A model generated the notes under the pieces. The model had not been told where the DNA came from, searched no databases, and was given only the letters and a program-made list of their open reading frames with translations. This document shows positions 46,727 to 56,710 of a DNA stretch of 64,000 nucleotides, in pieces. A program made the translations under genes and the position numbers. Every line of letters begins with the position of its first letter. Positions within the stretch are counted from its first letter, which is position 1. Where the stretch lies: contig OY292274.1 in assembly GCA_958496175.1 (NCBI GenBank), positions 52,648,630 through 52,712,629 of the forward strand, read 5' to 3'. Source of the DNA: Sisyra terminalis (Eukaryota; Arthropoda; Insecta; Neuroptera; Sisyridae).

Positions 46727-46813
46727 CAGTATCCCAATAGTCTTAAGATGCTTTCATACTATTAAGTTTTTATAATAGTATGAAAACATCTTCCTACTAT
46801 TGGGATACTACTG
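46727..46813. mobile_element. 87-bp Tc1/mariner-type MITE
   Basis: CAGTATCCCAATAG at the left pairs with CTATTGGGATACTACTG at the right and the arms continue to a short loop (TAAGTTTTTATA). TA flanks both ends (46725-46726 and 46814-46815). Ends beginning CAGT next to TA are typical of Tc1/mariner relatives. Confidence 0.78.
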
Positions 46814-46815
46814 TA

Positions 46816-48335
46816 CCCTCCAATATTGAGAATAACCACTTTGCTGCATGACGATCAAAAGAACTGGAGGTCTCCGAATACAGTAAAAATAGTCGAACAG
46901 TTTTCTTGTTAGTTGGTTCTTGAAATTTGTTTAGTTTTTTGGCTTATAATAAGTGTAATAGGAACCCAGTGAATACAATAAACCTAAGGCTGCAGTGTTG
47001 AGGCTCTCCAAACCTAGTTCTAGTAAACATTGAACATTGAACACAGTTAAACATTTAAAATCAAAGTCAAGTACTTATGCGGTTCAGGATTTTAATTTAC
47101 GACAAATTAATAAAACTTTTAACGCATCTAGCTTTCAAAATCAGTTATCTAAATTAATTTATGTCTTCATCAATTTAAAGAAATTTAAATCTTCTTTGTG
47201 TTTAGTATATGTTTGCGATTTCGTTATGAATCGGTTAATAATTATTGATGATGATTAAATGTCATCACTGAGGTTATATCTATAATAAAGAATATAAATT
47301 TATAAATCAATGCTCCAAAATTCTTGGAAAATAAATAAGTTATTTTTAATAACAAAAAGTTATGTATCTTGCAGTTTAAGAATGCAATTGTTTAAAAAGT
47401 AAAGTAAATGTTATTTTTAGTCAAATGTAAAAATGTAAATATACATAGATGTATATATCACACAAAAAAAATCTCCAATTTTTTGCCAAGTTCCTGGCAG
47501 GAAATTGCTGTTGAATGCAATTAAACTTCAATTTTTTAACTATGCATGATGATCTCCGGTTAAAGTGCAGATACATTTGGGATTATGAAAATTTAAATGA
47601 CGATCTAACTTTAAAGAGAAAATTGGATGAATATGGCGATAAATGTCTCTAGGAAATAGCTAGGTCAGTGGCAGATATCCCACAGGACCATCTGACCCTA
47701 ACCGAGATAGTGGTGAAAATGTAGTTAATCTCACGTGCTTCCATTGGGATTCCTTTTCCTTTTCAATATTAATAGCGATCTACATTTTTATAACGGTATC
47801 ATCAACTTGCTGTTCACCACGACGAATTTTATTTGGGGTTTTATCGTCCTATCCATTTTCTTAATGAATTGTAAGTTTAAAAGAAATCCGATTGAGTATT
47901 AAAAAGTTTAACTGAAAACATTTTAATGGATAACAGTTTTTTTCCTCTGGATTTATCAACTAACTCGATGGCTGTAAAATGAAAGGAACGGAAGTTTTGT
48001 GGTTTCTTTGTCACAGGAAACTCTAAGATATAATTGATGGGACATATTTGCCCACGAGCAGTGAGAATGATTGAGTATCCGACGCCGAATTGCTCTCTTG
48101 AGGATTTTATTGTCGGATTTTTTCTTTCGCATCGGATTATTTTATAGGTGGTAAGCACAGATATATTAATAAAAAATCATGTTCAAAATTAACTTATAAA
48201 ATACAGAATAAAAGGAAAAGTTTTAAAATTTGTTTAAAATAAAATATTTAAACTATTTGTCTACAAAAATAAACGCTTGTGCAGTTCCAAAACAAAGTAT
48301 TGCTTAAATGTGACAGTTTTTGAAATCGTGAAAAT
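46816..48335. other. AT-rich DNA with one less-AT-rich stretch
   Basis: The stretch 47500-48150 is richer in G+C and has open frames on both strands (for example minus 47877-48158), but no recognisable protein and no clear splice borders. Confidence 0.45.
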
Positions 48336-48377
48336 AAATGAATAATAATATATGTCTTATGGCTCAATTTTTTCTTT

Positions 48378-48422
48378 ATTATGACGCATTTCAACAATTT
48401 TTGGCTGGCATCATCAGCTAAT
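48378..48422 (-). ncRNA. Hammerhead ribozyme-like motif, left arm of 48-kb palindrome
   Basis: Minus strand: CAUUAG, CUGAUGA (48411-48417), U, a decayed stem II (GCCAG/UUGUU), GAAAU instead of GAAAC, GC, GUC, AUAAU. Stem I AUUA/UAAU remains. Changes in stem II and at the stem III base make activity doubtful. Confidence 0.6.
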
Positions 48423-48467
48423 GGTTATTTTGTCAGTTGTCTATAAAATAATAAATATAAAATAACA

Positions 48468-48512
48468 ATTATCTGATGATGACAGCCAAAAACTGTTGAA
48501 ACGCGTCGTAAT
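48468..48512 (+). ncRNA. Hammerhead ribozyme motif, right arm of 48-kb palindrome
   Basis: AUUAU (48468-48472), CUGAUGA (48473-48479), U, stem II GACAG/CUGUU with loop CCAAAAA, GAAAC (48498-48502), GC, GUC, GUAAU (48508-48512). Stem I AUUAU/GUAAU pairs over five bases, and cleavage is expected after C48507. Confidence 0.75.
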
Positions 48513-48554
48513 AAAGAAGAAATTGAGTCATAAGACATATGTTATTATTCATTT

Positions 48555-49700
48555 AATAATTTTTACTCGGAAATAAATAAAATATTTAACGCGAAAATTA
48601 TTATAATGAAAAGATCAAAATGTTTTTACTTTTGTAGTTTTAATTTCAATTACCAAACCGTTCGCATTTTTTTATAATTTTAAATGTTTGCATATAAATT
48701 GTGTTTATATATATTTTCAATTTATGCATCTACCTGCTACTTATGTTTGAGTACATAGGTAAACATTAAAGGTTTAAATAATTTTATATTGGTTCATCAT
48801 CATTTTAGGTAATGACGTTTTGCACTTACCAGATCTAAATGACCATACCTTTATAGCTAATAACTATAATATTTAACCATTTCAAAATAAGTAGGTTTTA
48901 TTTCCAAATTATTGATATAAATATTATGAAAACATTGGCCTAACAAATAGGTATGTAGAAGGAAAAGCAGTGATTTTTTTTTTGTAAATCAATTTCATTT
49001 TTCAAAACGGGACTCCTAATAATCACAAAATGCATGCATAATAAAAGCCATCAAATTAAATTAATTAAAACAACCATGCATCATTATATTCTAAACTGTA
49101 AAGCATTGTCGCTCATTTAGATTTATGTTTTGAAAGTTATTTATAGGCGTTCTAATTTATTCTGGTCATGAATATAGTACAAATTTAGTAATACGAGGCT
49201 TTTCTCATAACAAATATTATGACAAATATAAAGTAATATTATTATGGTGATTTTTTGAACAAGTTTTGTCTAGTTAGTTTTACTATGTACGTTGTACACC
49301 TACAGCAATACGAGTTCCTTTTTGTTATATTTTTTTGTAAAAAATATGTTAAAAATAATTTCACTTGTTAATGGTTTGTATTCATAAACAAAGAAGCTAC
49401 ATTATCAGTAGTTTGTTTTTTACTGTATTTTTGATTAAAAACTGTTGGTTGCTGTCATCGTTTTTTTAAAATTCTAGAATATTTTTTTTTTTGTTAGGAT
49501 TTCAATGTGAAGTAGGTATAGCATTATGTTAGTGTATATGCTATCCTGGATTTTTAAGTGAATATATAAAACAACAATTTTTCCCAAATATTGTTTATTT
49601 ATACAAAACATACTCCTTTTGGTACCAATATACTTTTCCAAGGAAATTTTAAAGCGTAAATGCCTACCCTAACGGAATTTTATTATTAACAAGCTAATTT
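48555..49700. other. AT-rich DNA, no gene seen
   Basis: Nothing recognisable. Confidence 0.55.
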
Positions 49701-49702
49701 TA

Positions 49703-49882
49703 CACCTAAGGTTTGAATTTTCATATCTAGATAGTGAAGTTTATCCACCAGATAAAATTTTATCCGCAGGATAAAGACACGTATTTTCATCTAACAATAG
49801 GTAAAGGTGTAGAATTTATCTAACCAATTAATATTTATCTATTAAATTACTATCTTTAAGATATAGTTTATCAACCTTGGTG
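49703..49882. mobile_element. 180-bp TA-flanked MITE rich in GATAA motifs
   Basis: Left end CACCTAAGGTTTGA and right end CAACCTTGGTG are imperfect inverted repeats with TA on both sides (49701-49702, 49883-49884). The interior has many TTATC/GATAA strings in both directions. Assignment is tentative because the inverted repeats are short and gapped. Confidence 0.45.
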
Positions 49883-49884
49883 TA

Positions 49885-52800
49885 TAACCAATAACCAAAA
49901 TAATAGCCAAGAAGTTTCATTAATAGATAGGTAGACCATATCTTTAAGTATGCATTTCAATAAATAAAAACTAATCTGCTTGATAAAGCTTATACATTTA
50001 TTCAAAAAATACCACCACTCATATGTAAAAAAAAGCATGTTTTCTTCATCTTTCAGGTAATTTATCAATTTGAATATTAATATAGCTATTTAGATGTGAA
50101 AATATCGACCAAAAGTAAACTTGAAATATTCAGAGAATAGAACTACCTAATTTGATGTTAGCGTTGAATAAGGTTCAATGTGTTGGTTTTTGCAGACCTA
50201 CATTAATCTTAAAGATAGTTTTTTGTTTTAAATAATGTTAAAATCAGTTTTTTTCTCTAGCAGTTTATGTTTATTGTGTTGTATTTTAAAAAAATTAAAA
50301 GAAATCTTTTTTTTTCTATTCTATAATTCTATTCTATAATTTTGATAGTAACCCTCATTTATATAATTTCATCCCCTTTTTTTCGTTATTGTTTAATTTT
50401 CAACAACTATTGAACTTATTTTATACAGCTATTTAGTTTTTTTACACGAAAAGAGAACGTAAACAAAAAGAAAATGAACCAAAAATGGTTATGAATTAAA
50501 GAATATATAGGAGTTCTAAGTGTGTATAGTGCATATTCTATAGGTTTGCTATGGAGGCGGCAATATGTAATATGTGAAAATATATATCTCTTTTCGGAAA
50601 TCTTTGAAATAATTTATTATTACAATTAGTTTATTTCTTTTATCCTAGTTAAAAAATAATAAGCTTCAGCAGATCAGATTCATTACAGATATGAAATGAA
50701 AATTTTGAAGGGGGAATGAAGTGGGTGGAAGAAGGCGGAATTTAGTTTTACAATTTTTTTTTGTAGATGGTTTTTAACTCTCAATATTTGCTATAATAGA
50801 TTAAATATCTACTTATGTTAATAATTTTAAAAGTCATTATGTTATTTGATCTTTATGCTTATGGTTTATAGTCGAAAAACGCAACTTAAGTAGACTTGTT
50901 TGCAGTTTTGGAAAATGAAATCATCCATAACATACTCAATTTAAAATCATCGAATATATCAGAGTAATCTCATGTTATAATTAAGATGTTTTTGCACTAT
51001 TGTTGTTTTTAAATAATTTTATTTTTTTAAAGAAAATTTTTTGCTGATGATATGTAACAATATAAAATTTGTACAACGTATAGTTCGTATAGCTACACTT
51101 TTAAATTTATACATATATGTAGGTAATGGACTAGAAATATTTAAGCGAAATAAGGCTAAAAGTTTTCGGATATAATACTTGATATATTCTTAATAAATCT
51201 TTCACTGATCTCTTGTATAATTCTAATTTATTAAAGAATGCTTCAAGTGGAAAGGTGGAAAATATTTTTAACATATTTTAGATGGAAAATTCATATACTC
51301 TTTATCGTAGGTCGAGTGTTTTATTTCATAATGCCAATCTTGGACATGGCACAGTTTCGAATTTCAAAGATTACCATATAACATCGAAAGATTTGAATGC
51401 ATTTGGCCATTAGCTAACAGAAGATATAAGACACTTTAATCCGATAGTTTCCTATTGTCCTCCAATATGTATACCTTTGACTATTCTATATAGTTCATCC
51501 GTAACTAGCGATTCTTTTTTATAGACAGAGCAAAAGTCTTTGTAAGACAAGACAAATGATTTGTAAGACAAAGTTTTATTTTCATTTTTCTTTGAAAGAT
51601 TATTTATAAACTTAATTTGAATTCTAGTCAAGAATTCTTAAAAGGATATTATACTATAATTTTATTTTTTGTTATCGTTAAAACTTTGATGTAAAAATAA
51701 TAAACTTATCATAGTATTTTATCTATAAAGAAGAGAAAAAAGAAATGCAGACTTAAGGTGATGGCTAGATATTTTGATAGTTAATACATTTTCAAATGTA
51801 TTTGCTAGAAAATATGTTTATTATTACACCGATTATATCAATAAAGTTTACAATAATCAACAATGTTTTGTTTTGCTTATTAAAATTGAAGAAAAATTAT
51901 AAAGTTTTCAATAATTCAAAATGGAAACTCGTTCTTGACTTGGAAAATATTTTTTCTATAATTACTTTTACATCAAAAGAATTTTAACATTTTGTGTAAA
52001 AAATGTAAATTTACAATTTCATTTGTAAATAGATTGAAATTAGAATTTAAAACCTAAAAGAAAAAAATCCAATTCATTGATGATTAAAAGAAGCTTTTAA
52101 AAGGGGAGGAAAAAATAATGTGTTTTTGCTTCACGAAAATAGTACAGTACGAGTTTCAAGGAATGTTATTACAAATAAAATTAAAAGTATATGTAAGTAA
52201 ATTTTTATACGTTCAAGTTAAAACTCATTTTAGAAATACATATAGGTATTTTTGGTCTTTATAGTACCAATTTATGAATGGATAATTTCGTTTAAATATC
52301 GAATTTTTGTAAAATATGGAGTGGTAACATTCTTATATTTTTCATTTTAAGCTATTTTTTTCACTTCCTTTTTTTTGGTGGTAGAGAGTTGATTGATGGT
52401 CGTGAGCTATGGTCAGAGAGCATCTAAAGTACATGAATGATACTTGATCTCTTAAACTTTCTTCAACTTTCATACATAAATCATTTCCTTCGGTTACGTC
52501 CATTTCTGTTCCTGTTTGTCCAAGCCTTATTTTTTATTTATTCTATCCAAGTTTCATAATATCAATGAAGATTTTTCAAACCCCAAGCTCACCACACCTC
52601 ATAGTAAATCTCTTAGTCAACTCCTCCTGTGACAACATGACACAATGTAACTTATTTATAAATTTTTGTATTACTTAAATCGTTAATAAAAATTCTTTAT
52701 TTCTATATAAAAATTTTGACTTGATATTGCTTGAATAAAACAGATTTATTTGCAATTAGACAAAGAAATTAACAACGTTTTTTTTTTGGAATATCAGACC

Positions 52801-53095
52801 AGTGAAAATTATTAGTTCTTCCTTTTTCATTTAAATTGCCTAAACATAGTTTATGTTTTATAGAACTATTACTTTATTCGGGATATAAAATAAGAAGATG
52901 TCTGCATTTTTTCCTACAAAACATATTTAAAATAAGGATTTGTTTTTCATTAAAACTTTGACATAAATATAAATCTATGACTTTAAATTTGTATTTCTTA
53001 AGAGCAGAACATCTAAATATGATTCGATTGACCCAAAAATATTTTAAAAATCGTAATTGCAGTATTTTTAAAATTTCTTTAATATGTTAATAACG
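49885..53095. other. AT-rich DNA, no gene seen
   Basis: Only chance frames and simple A/T sequence. Nothing assigned. Confidence 0.55.
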
Positions 53096-53234
53096 TCCAA
53101 AACTGGTGGAGGTTGGGTTCGATCCTCATATCGATCAAATTTGCAATATTTCTCGATCATGGATTTTTATGAACCCTAGAGTCGCTAAAGACCGTAATAG
53201 TTGTAAAGCATCGGTAAATAACAATTAAAAAAAC
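53096..53234 (+). repeat. tRNA-derived SINE, copy 8 (5'-truncated)
   Basis: Begins within the head at CCAAAACTGG, then GGTTGGGTTCGATCCTCAT (B box), TTTCTCGATCATGGATTTTT, CCCTAGAGTCGCTAAAGACC, and the tail ATCGGTAAATAACAATTA with A-run. The body is the best preserved of all copies. Confidence 0.85.
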
Positions 53235-53261
53235 TAGTAAGTGCTGAATTCAATTTACAAT

Positions 53262-53325
53262 TTTTATTTACCCTCGAGTTCTTAAAAATCTCGGTAGTTA
53301 TAAAGCGACAATAAAAAACAATGAA
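53262..53325 (+). repeat. tRNA-derived SINE, 3' fragment (copy 10)
   Basis: Directly after copy 8 a second tail follows: TTTTTATTTACCCTCGAGTT, CTCGGTAGTTATAAAGCGAC and AATAAAAAACAATG. It has only the distal body. Confidence 0.6.
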
Positions 53326-53545
53326 TCGAACGTTATTTTAGGTAGATGAGTAACAAAAGAAAAGAGTACTCCATTTTTCTGACGTTGTAAAAGTAATCAT
53401 ATTAAAAAGTTTCAAGATAGATGGTCTTTTTTAACATACTAAAAGTTATTCAATCGAGCTGAAAATTTGCATTTAGACTTATGCCATGTCGAATTTTCAT
53501 CAATTAAAATTTCAACCCGATCAAAGCTAGTTTAACAAACGGGGT

Positions 53546-53762
53546 TTCCAGGAACTAGGCACATTAGCATGGATTAGAACCATTTTGGCTCAATTTATTC
53601 GTGAACTAAAATAAAAAAATAATAGAAAATACAACGTTACCAGATCTAAAAGAGACATTAACCGATTTTATTGTATTTGCTGTGGATTTCGATTGATTTT
53701 TCACGAATAAATTGATCTACAATGGTTGCTTATCCACGCTGACGTGCCTGATCCACGGGAAT
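53546..53762. mobile_element. Palindromic MITE, CTGGCAAC-related
   Basis: AGGCACATTAGCATGGATTA and TCAATTTATTCGTGAA on the left mirror TTCACGAATAAATTGA and CCACGCTGACGTGCCT on the right. The middle contains ACAACGTTACCAGATCT, which resembles the CAACGTTGCCAGAT block of the elements at 16741 and 56126, so it may be a composite or a distant relative. Borders are approximate and no target duplication was found. Confidence 0.6.
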
Positions 53763-54139
53763 GCCTAACTATTTAGCAGTAGAACACGCAGTAGTTATGA
53801 TCATTTTTATAGAAATACACAAAACACAAAATGTTTCGGAAATAGAAAAAGATGTTAATAATTAAAATGTGATCAAGTTCTAAATATAAAGAGCTTAAAT
53901 TCTTTTTTTAAACTTTTTATTTTATCTGGTAGGAATTGAACCCATAGGGTTTCTAACTTACATGAGTCTTTAAATACATTCCGAGGAAATAATTGTGGTT
54001 AAAATCTTAAAAACTATTTTTATAAAAATCAAAATTTGGCACAAAATTGAAAACCATACAACAGTTTGACAAAAATTTGTTCAAATTCATATGATTACAA
54101 TGGAGCATTAATGTGCCTTCTTTGGTCTCTTGTAAGAAG
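53763..54139. other. AT-rich DNA, no gene seen
   Basis: Nothing recognisable. Confidence 0.5.
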
Positions 54140-54141
54140 GT

Positions 54142-54385
54142 TCATTTAGTGTATGCACGACCAACTTGTTTGGGTTTATTTACTCTTTTTACACATCGAA
54201 ATGTGAGATCCTTTAAGAATTGAATGACATCCTTGACGTCAAACTTCCGCTGAATAATGTCATTACATATAAACCAACCAGCTCCTGTGAATGACCGAAA
54301 GATTTTTCTTTGGTATTCTCTGATCATTTCATTATTGCTGTGCTTTACTAAGTTCTAGATTTGAACCACATATGCCTATGTTGGT
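54142..54385 (-). pseudogene. Jockey-like reverse transcriptase, C-terminal fragment
   Basis: The minus strand reads YQRKIFRSFTGAGWFICNDI, then IQRKFDVKDVIQFLKDL and RCVKRVNKP. The pattern QxKxLRxIxxAPWFIxNxxIHxDLxVxxVxxxI followed by HPN in jockey-type enzymes fits closely. The sequence just upstream suggests a decayed YGIxxWG block in another frame. It overlaps in domain with the copy at 25168-25785 but is too diverged to be the same family. Confidence 0.75.
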
Positions 54386-56039
54386 TTAACTACTTGTAAC
54401 TACCTTGTTAATTACTAGGTTTAACTACCTTGTAGAGCATCATCTTAGATCCTAGACTTAACGGAGACATTTGTCAGTTCACCAAGCGATCTTGCGGAAA
54501 AATTTAGAATGAAATCTTTATATTCATGAATTACTTTTTTCTGTATAAAATTGCCTATTTAAAAAATAAACAAAAAGAGTGGTTAGAAAATTTTTACTAG
54601 TTATTATGCTGATAAAATTTCAAACACTTCTATCATCTCAATATAAAATATAATTTGGTTATCCAAACGTAAACTTTTGCTATACCTATAAACATTTAAA
54701 AATAGTAAGAAGAGTCAAAACTCGCACGCGTCATTCCAGAAAAGAGAATCAAGGGTGAGTTCATACATTGATGATTTTCAGTTTGCAGTAGGGTGGTTTC
54801 GGTGGGTTTTATGCTTAAACGTGCCTGTCTGTGTTTTAAAAGAATGATAACATATCTACCCTTTAAAACCTAACGAAATTTCTTTCACGTTTATTTTTAT
54901 GGACATCCTACATCTTTCCCGAGACAACTGTTTACCTTTGCACAACTTTACGGGATTTATATCTATTTTCTAGTAGAAATAAAAATTAAAAGAAATTGTT
55001 TTGGCATATATTTTCATATCCACACAAAGAAAACAGTAACAAAAAAAAAATGATCAATTTAACTCTTTGTTTCCATAAATTATTTTCATTGAATTAAGCA
55101 AAAAGAACTATTATATAATTTTCTTTTATTAAACATTAATCTAATATTAATGTCGTTATTTCGTGTGGTATATTTCAAATGCTTCAAGTACGAGAATCTA
55201 GTACTTATCAACGTCAATGCAAACTCTTAAGAAAAACTACAATAACCTCTCAAATTTCAATACCAGGAAAAAAATTGAATGAAATCAAATGGCAGCAGTT
55301 ATAAACTGTAATAAAAGTATCCTTATTAGCATTTATAACTAATTATTGTTACTTTCTTGAAGTTTGAAAGTAGATTTTAATGAGAATTTGCTTCTATTTG
55401 CAGTATAAAATCTTAAGGATAAATATTTGTTTCGATTTTTTTGCCAATATATTTCAAGTGTAAATAAATTTTTATTTCTCGAGTGTAAAATGCTAGTTTT
55501 CACGTCTGAAAAGTGTTTTGCACGTTTAAGATAAGTCAACCGTAATAATAATTATTAAATCTACCTTTCTCTGCCAAACTTTTCTCGAATGAATGAGCAT
55601 GAAATAGTAGCTTAAAGAAATTCCTTTTTTAACCTAATGTCTTTTGAACTCGTTCATAACAATAAATGCTGGGGATGTATTTCTATACTCCGAATATAAT
55701 TACAAACATTTGTGTTTGTTTCTTTCGGTTTTCTTTTTTTTAACGATTTAATGTAAAGAAATATTTCAATATTTATTTTTGAAATTTTACGTGATCTAAC
55801 TAAACATATTCTTAGAAGTTAATGAATTTCTTTTTGAAAAAAATATTGTTTAGGTTATAGAAAATTGATATAAACATTTTCATTTTACACAAATATATAT
55901 GTATATGGTTAAAAATTAAAGCAGAATAATATCATTGAAAGGCTAATTCTTTGGGTAAATATCTAACCATGAAATTTCTTATTGATCTATGAAGATTTTA
56001 GGTCAATTAATCGATTAATTATTTGATTTTCCCTTTTAT
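54386..56039. other. AT-rich DNA, no gene seen
   Basis: Nothing recognisable. Confidence 0.55.
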
Positions 56040-56102
56040 GAGTAATTTGCTTTTGCGTTGTGTACACTCTTGTGTCCTTCCACACCCGAGGAACGTATTC
56101 CA

Positions 56103-56124
56103 ATGCTATGCTATGCTATGCCTA
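56103..56124 (+). repeat. Short ATGCT tandem repeat
   Basis: ATGCT is repeated about four times directly left of the MITE, inside the reverse transcriptase remnant. Confidence 0.7.
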
Positions 56125-56125
56125 T

Positions 56126-56336
56126 GTGTACTTGAGCACACCCACAATCTGGCAATGTTGCATTTTCGACTTTGTTTTTAATTTAATTCGCGATTAAATC
56201 GGTCCATAATGAAAATTTAGCCACAAAAGAAAGAATTATACCATATAAGAATTGAATAAACAAAAATATCGCGAATTAAATTAAAAACAAAGTCTAAAAC
56301 GCAACGTTGCCAGATTGTGGGTGTGCTAAAGTACAC
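56126..56336. mobile_element. Palindromic MITE of the CTGGCAAC family, copy 2, inside an RT remnant
   Basis: Ends GTGTACTTGAGCACACCCA and TGGGTGTGCTAAAGTACAC are inverted, and the arms continue through ATCTGGCAATGTTGC / GCAACGTTGCCAGAT and TTTGTTTTTAATTTAATTCG to a short loop. The interior CATAATGAAAATTTAGC is shared with 16741-16974. It separates two consecutive blocks of the reverse transcriptase pseudogene, so it inserted after that element. Confidence 0.8.
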
Positions 56337-56710
56337 TTGAGCCTAATATTTTTTGTCTCTACTATAATAGGGCAGGAAATATTCCATCGGATTCTGGGGA
56401 TTTGTATGCTTCAAAAGATTCAATGCTACACATTATTCTATTGTATGTAATTATCTTCTCAGCAGTTTCCCAATCTTCCTTTTAGCTCTCGTTGTGGGGA
56501 GGTTTTCAAGTTCTTACTAAGATCACTCTTAAGGGTCAATAATTTCTGATTCAAGAATATCTCTAAATTTTCTCGACTCGGTTTGGTGGTATTATCAGTC
56601 GGGGTTTTTAAACTACCCGTGGGATTTATAAGCTCCAAAGGCATGAGTTTCTGGAGTATTGGTGCTTCAGCTGCGATTTCCACTGCATCGTCTAACAATG
56701 GTGCTAAATA

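Larger units (their letters stand above)
48336..48554. mobile_element. 219-bp palindrome carrying two divergent hammerhead motifs
   Basis: Left arm AATGAATAATAATATATGTC ... and its near-exact inverted copy ending GTTATTATTCATTT enclose a short AT-rich middle (about 48430-48465). Each arm contains one hammerhead motif pointing outward. There is no coding sequence. It appears to be a minimal dimer of ~100-bp hammerhead units, and a further half-arm lies at 32052-32090. Confidence 0.75.
56040..56710 (-). pseudogene. Jockey-like reverse transcriptase, N-terminal part, split by a MITE
   Basis: The minus strand first encodes LDDAVEIAAEAPILQKLMPL, ELINPTGSLKTPTDNTT and ENLEIFL (56690-56560), the linker before the polymerase. 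After a frame change come WETAEKIITYNRIMCSIESF and EAYKSPESDGIFPALL (56475-56350), the well-known SFxPYKSPGPDGIxPALLQ block. The MITE at 56126-56336 then intervenes, and beyond it ALEYVPRVWKDTRVYTTQK (56115-56055) matches the next block, LxLGYxPxxWRxxRVxxIPK. Stops and frame changes show a dead copy. Confidence 0.85.

Noticed and set aside
51034..51062. CTGATGA at 51039.
   Set aside because: No stem II complement and no GAAAC downstream, so a chance match.
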